This document shows positions 5,157 through 7,931 of a stretch of DNA of 7,931 bases, piece by piece. A program made the translations under genes and the position numbers. Location: contig JAKBAQ010000127.1 in assembly GCA_021808985.1 (NCBI GenBank), forward strand, positions 1 through 7,931. The letters run 5' to 3'. Below the pieces are notes generated by a model. That model had not been told where the DNA came from. It worked only from the letters and a program-made list of their open reading frames with translations, and made no database searches. The stretch comes from Pseudomonadota bacterium (GTDB taxonomy: Bacteria > Pseudomonadota > Alphaproteobacteria > Acetobacterales > Acetobacteraceae). Positions within the stretch are counted from its first letter, which is position 1. The number at the start of each line of letters is the position of its first letter.

Positions 5157-6745
5157 TGGAGGAGGGGCCATTCGCCGCCGAGATGGAGGCCGTGCGGCGC
5201 GACCGGCGGAACCTTCCCGCACTGCGCGCACAGGCGGAGCTTATCTTCGCGGGCGGCCAGCAGGAGGAAGCCGTTGCCTTATTGCGCGCCGCTGATGCCC
5301 TGGCGCCCGATGATTTCTTCATTCTGCGGATTTTAAGCGGATTTTTGGCAGGCATGGGGCAAATGGAGGAGGCCGCGCAGCTTGCCGCCCGTGCCGTGGG
5401 GCTCGTGCCGGAGGCGGGGGAGGCGCGGTTGCATTTAGCCTCGCTGCATCTGGCGCGGCAGCAATACACAGCGGCGGTTCCCCACCTCATCGCCCATATC
5501 AGCCAGGGGCAGGCCACGGCGGCGGGCTGGCACATGCTCGCCGTGGCGATGTCTGGTTCAGCTCAGCCAAACAAGGCTATCGAGGCGATCTCCCACGCCG
5601 TGGAACTCGAGCCCGGCAACATTGATTACAGGCTGCATCTCGCCTCGCTGCTTACCGCGCGCGCGCGGTACGGCGATGCGCTGGCCGAGCTTGCCGCCGC
5701 CGCCGCCCTGGCCCCGCATGATGCCCGCATCGCGCGCGCTGCCAGTGGCAATCATGAGGTGCTGGGCGATCTCGCCGCCGCGTATCAGGAGGCTGAGCGC
5801 GCCCGCGCTCTGGCGCCCGGCGATGGGGAAATCGAGCGCCATTACAGTCATCTCGCTAAGCAGATCGGCTTCACCCTCCCGGCCGTGGATACCGCACTGG
5901 CGCAAACGCTCGCGGGTTGGAGCCAGGTTCGGGTCCGCAAACAGCTGCGCGCGCGCCCGCGCAGCTGGCGCCAGCTTCTGGCCACGCGCGGGCGCATCAT
6001 CTACGCGCTGGTGCTGCGCGATATGCGCACGCGCTACAGCCGCGCGCATCTTGGCTATCTCTGGGCCATTTTCGAACCCATTTCGCATCTGTTGACCTTG
6101 GGGGTGATGTTCGCGCTCATCAACCAGGGGCCGCCGCCCGTCGGCGCCAGCCTGTTTGAATATTACTGCACGGGGTTGCTGCCGTATCTGATGTTCTCGC
6201 ACATCGCCAACGAGGTGATGAGCGCGCGCGCCGTCGGCGGCGCTGTGCTCATGCTGCCCAATGTGCGCACCACCGATGTCATCGTTTCAAAAACAGTGCT
6301 GAACCTGCTAACCGAGATCGTCGTCGGCATGGTGGTTTTCGCGGCTTTTGGCGCGGCCGGTTATCGTGCGCTTCCGGCGCATCTGTTCACCTGCGCGGGG
6401 GCAATCCTGTTGCTCGCCGGCCTCGCCATGGGCATCGGCGCAATCAACATGGTGATTCAGAATTTTTTCCACTCCTGGGAGACGATTTTCGCCTCCATTG
6501 TGCGTCTGCTGTATTTTTCATCGGGGATTTATTACTCTCCGATCTCCATGCCAGATTATGCGCGCGGCTTTCTGGAATGGAATCCGATCCTGCAGGGCGT
6601 TGAAATTTTCCGCTCCGGCTTCTACCCGCAATATCATCCCTTCTGGATTGACGCACCTTATCTGGCCGCCTGGGTGCTGGTCAGCCTGCTGCTCGGTCTG
6701 GGCCTGGAGCAGGTGTTGCGTAAACGCTTGAGACCGTTGTTGTGA
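5156..6745 (+). CDS. kpsM: TPR-repeat / KpsM-type ABC-2 permease fusion
   Basis: A 529-residue fusion. Residues about 20-223 are six TPR-like helical hairpins with strict 34-residue spacing (starts near 20, 54, 88, 122, 156, 190), several ending in LAPDD, LEPGN, LAPHD or LAPGD. A basic linker (about 224-275) leads to an ABC-2 permease of ordinary KpsM/BexB/CtrC size (about 276-529). It opens with LVLRDMRTRYSRAHLGYLWAIF (in part, 286-306), then hydrophobic segments near 308-323, 335-350, 383-402, 410-432, 445-460 and 500-518. The conserved FFHSWETIF and SSGIYYSPISMP segments lie at 437-445 and 455-466. It should form the inner-membrane pore with the KpsT-like ATPase, its TPR domain in the cytoplasm. 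The ATG at 5156 shares one base with the upstream stop (TGATG); a TTG one codon earlier is the alternative. No in-frame ATG precedes the permease domain, so independent translation of it is unlikely. Confidence 0.92.
   Translation: MEEGPFAAEMEAVRRDRRNLPALRAQAELIFAGGQQEEAVALLRAADALAPDDFFILRILSGFLAGMGQMEEAAQLAARAVGLVPEAGEARLHLASLHLARQQYTAAVPHLIAHISQGQATAAGWHMLAVAMSGSAQPNKAIEAISHAVELEPGNIDYRLHLASLLTARARYGDALAELAAAAALAPHDARIARAASGNHEVLGDLAAAYQEAERARALAPGDGEIERHYSHLAKQIGFTLPAVDTALAQTLAGWSQVRVRKQLRARPRSWRQLLATRGRIIYALVLRDMRTRYSRAHLGYLWAIFEPISHLLTLGVMFALINQGPPPVGASLFEYYCTGLLPYLMFSHIANEVMSARAVGGAVLMLPNVRTTDVIVSKTVLNLLTEIVVGMVVFAAFGAAGYRALPAHLFTCAGAILLLAGLAMGIGAINMVIQNFFHSWETIFASIVRLLYFSSGIYYSPISMPDYARGFLEWNPILQGVEIFRSGFYPQYHPFWIDAPYLAAWVLVSLLLGLGLEQVLRKRLRPLL
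5653..5670. repeat. Perfect 18-bp palindrome with alternating CG core
   Basis: TACCGCGCGCGCGCGGTA reads the same on both strands. Its core is twelve bases of strictly alternating C and G, a sequence type able to adopt Z-DNA or extrude as a short cruciform. It lies inside the fifth TPR unit and is probably a by-product of Ala/Arg codon use. Confidence 0.6.
5963..5976. repeat. Perfect 14-bp palindrome in the TPR-permease linker
   Basis: AGCTGGCGCCAGCT is fully self-complementary and lies near codon 270 of the fusion gene, just before the permease domain begins. No partner copy was found by eye in the window. Confidence 0.5.
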
Positions 6746-7440
6746 TCACGCTGCGCAACGCCCGGAAAATCCACAAAACCGGCCATGAGCGGCGGGTCAT
6801 CCTCGATGATGTGACGATAACCCTCCCGGCGGGGCGCAGCATCGGCATTTTCGGCGCCAACGGTGCTGGAAAATCCACGCTGGTGCGGCTCATCGCGGGG
6901 GTGGAGCGGCTGGACAAAGGTTCGATCCAGCGCGCGGGCAGTGTCAGCTTCCCGCTCGGCTTTGGCGGCACGTTCCATCCGCATCTCAGCGGGCGGGAAA
7001 ACATCCGCTTTCTGGCGCGGATTTATGATACGCCGGAGGCCGCGGCACTGGACTATGTGGAGCGTTTCGCGGAGCTTGGCGGCTATTTCCGCTTGCCGGT
7101 GGGCACCTATTCCTCGGGCATGATGGCGCGCCTCGCCTTTGGCGCCTGCCTCGCCATCACCTTCGACCTTTACCTGATAGACGAGGTGACCGCCGTGGGC
7201 GATGCGCGATTCCGCCGCAAATGCCTGGAAGCTTTCGAGGAGCGGGCCTCCGTGTCGGACGTGCTGATCGTCTCGCATGACGAAGGCACGATCCGCGCCT
7301 GGTGCGACATGGGGGCCGTGCTCCACCAGGGGCGGCTCGAACTCTTCGATGATTTGAACGCCGCGATCGAGCGGCACCGGCAATATCAGCTTGGCGGCGG
7401 CACCGGCAATGAGCGGCAAGGAGAGAGTTATGGACGCTGA
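6742..7440 (+). CDS. kpsT: Capsule polysaccharide ABC transporter ATPase (KpsT/BexA/CtrD-like)
   Basis: A 232-residue nucleotide-binding subunit that drives export through the adjacent permease. Walker A is GANGAGKST (38-46), followed by the family's SFPLGFGGTFHPHLSGRENI stretch (69-88). The ABC signature region is YSSGMMARLAFG (123-134), Walker B is LYLIDE (143-148) with VTAVGD as D-loop, and the switch His179 is in IVSHDE. The length fits short KpsT-type proteins without the C-terminal carbohydrate-binding domain of Wzt. This argues for recognition of a shared lipid or Kdo terminus rather than a capped chain end. The start is a GTG whose GTGA overlaps the permease stop by 4 bp; no good Shine-Dalgarno is present, so translation is probably coupled. 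The C-terminal tail (about 218-232, Gly-rich) is unremarkable. Confidence 0.95.
   Translation: MITLRNARKIHKTGHERRVILDDVTITLPAGRSIGIFGANGAGKSTLVRLIAGVERLDKGSIQRAGSVSFPLGFGGTFHPHLSGRENIRFLARIYDTPEAAALDYVERFAELGGYFRLPVGTYSSGMMARLAFGACLAITFDLYLIDEVTAVGDARFRRKCLEAFEERASVSDVLIVSHDEGTIRAWCDMGAVLHQGRLELFDDLNAAIERHRQYQLGGGTGNERQGESYGR
7418..7423 (+). promoter_or_regulatory. Ribosome binding site of the KpsE-like gene, inside kpsT
   Basis: AAGGAG lies 6 nt before the ATG at 7430, within the last codons of the ATPase gene. It is the strongest Shine-Dalgarno sequence in the export part and fixes the start of the last gene. Confidence 0.7.
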
Positions 7441-7931
7441 AGATATGATCGGTCTCGCCGGAAGGGAACGGTTGCGGGAGAGTTTCCCGCTGGGGCACGC
7501 GCGCCCTGCGGGCGGTGCTGTCCGCGCGCGTTCGTTGCGCCAGCGCCTGCGCGTGCATATGCGGGCCATTTCCTTCCTGGCGTGTGTCGTGCTGCCAGGC
7601 ATCGCCGCCGCGGGTTATGAGTACGGTTGCGCCACCGGCCAGTATGTCAGCGAGTTCAAGCTGCTGGTCCGTCAGCAGGCACCGGAGACAAGCGGCCCCA
7701 ACTCCATCATCTCCGCACTGGGCGGCGGCAACCCGATGCTGGCGATGATCGAGGATTCCGAGGTTGTGCAACAATACATCGGCAGCCACCAGATTCTGGC
7801 CGATCTGCCGCCCGGCCTCTCGCTGGACCGCATTTTCGCAACCCCCCGCGCCGACTGGCTCAGCCGCCTCACACCCGGCCTGCCGCCCGAGAAAAAATTG
7901 CTCTACTGGCGGAAAATGGTGCACCCGTATT
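7430..7931 (+). CDS. kpsE: Capsule export inner-membrane protein (KpsE/BexC/CtrB-like), 3' truncated
   Basis: The first 167 codons, open to the window edge. The ATG overlaps the ATPase gene by 11 bp in another frame. Residues 1-44 are polar and basic, consistent with a cytoplasmic tail (LRQRLRVHMR just before the membrane). Residues about 45-63 (AISFLACVVLPGIAAAGYE) are the first transmembrane segment. QYVSEFKLLVRQQAP (71-85) matches the start of the periplasmic domain of the family, where a YVSE-F/R-VR strand follows the membrane helix. Periplasmic residues to 167 continue with SALGGGNPMLAMIEDSEVV (95-113) and IFATPRADW (135-143), normal for KpsE/BexC/CtrB. These proteins belong to the wider polysaccharide co-polymerase (Wzz-like) group and link the inner-membrane transporter to the outer-membrane lipoprotein. 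The coiled coil and second membrane helix lie beyond the window. Confidence 0.88.
   Translation, partial: MDAEDMIGLAGRERLRESFPLGHARPAGGAVRARSLRQRLRVHMRAISFLACVVLPGIAAAGYEYGCATGQYVSEFKLLVRQQAPETSGPNSIISALGGGNPMLAMIEDSEVVQQYIGSHQILADLPPGLSLDRIFATPRADWLSRLTPGLPPEKKLLYWRKMVHPY

Noticed and set aside
6742..7440. Missing Q-loop glutamine in the ATPase (His in TFHPHLSGREN)
   Set aside because: A Phe-His in this place is, as far as I recall, normal for polysaccharide-exporting ABC ATPases of the KpsT/Wzt type, so it is not treated as a defect.
6658..7602. Minus-strand open frame of over 300 codons across permease, ATPase and KpsE-like genes
   Set aside because: It is antisense to three recognised genes and has no family resemblance; high GC alone explains its length.
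1..7931. CRISPR arrays, insertion sequences, tRNA or rRNA genes, attachment sites
   Set aside because: Looked for direct repeats with spacers, terminal inverted repeats with transposase motifs, and RNA gene signatures; none seen. The only tandem repeat is the 21-bp coding repeat at 1801-1905.

Overview
The window is a GC-rich segment of a Gram-negative chromosome. The gene families and codon style suggest an alphaproteobacterium, possibly Acetobacteraceae. That placement is an inference from general resemblance; no RNA gene or other phylogenetic marker is present. The main content is the start of an ABC-transporter-dependent capsular (group 2/3 type) polysaccharide locus.

Left edge (1-1217): the C-terminal end of a short-chain dehydrogenase/reductase converges on a LysR-type regulator, and the two stop codons overlap by 4 bp. 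The regulator reads away from the capsule genes. The 176-bp gap between its start and the first capsule gene is the only sizeable non-coding stretch, and it holds an imperfect inverted repeat just upstream of the first capsule gene's ribosome binding site.

Biosynthesis part (1218-4032), all on the + strand: a stand-alone cupin of the type II phosphomannose isomerase family, a methyltransferase with an N-terminal coiled coil built from 21-bp tandem repeats, and a GT-B glycosyltransferase.

Export part (4029-7931), also + strand: an outer-membrane polysaccharide export lipoprotein (BexD/CtrA/Wza class), an unusual fusion of about six TPR units to a KpsM-type ABC permease, a KpsT-type ATPase, and the first 167 codons of a KpsE/BexC/CtrB-type inner-membrane protein cut by the window edge. 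From the glycosyltransferase onward every gene overlaps the next (ATGA, TGATG, GTGA and an 11-bp overlap), which indicates one translationally coupled operon.

Inferred working model: the cupin, methyltransferase and glycosyltransferase make or modify the glycan in the cytoplasm. KpsM/KpsT pump it across the inner membrane, and the KpsE-like protein and the lipoprotein carry it to the surface. The most unusual element is the TPR-KpsM fusion, which places a protein-docking scaffold on the cytoplasmic face of the exporter. The methyltransferase coiled coil may be a second docking element. No CRISPR array, insertion sequence, tRNA or rRNA was seen.
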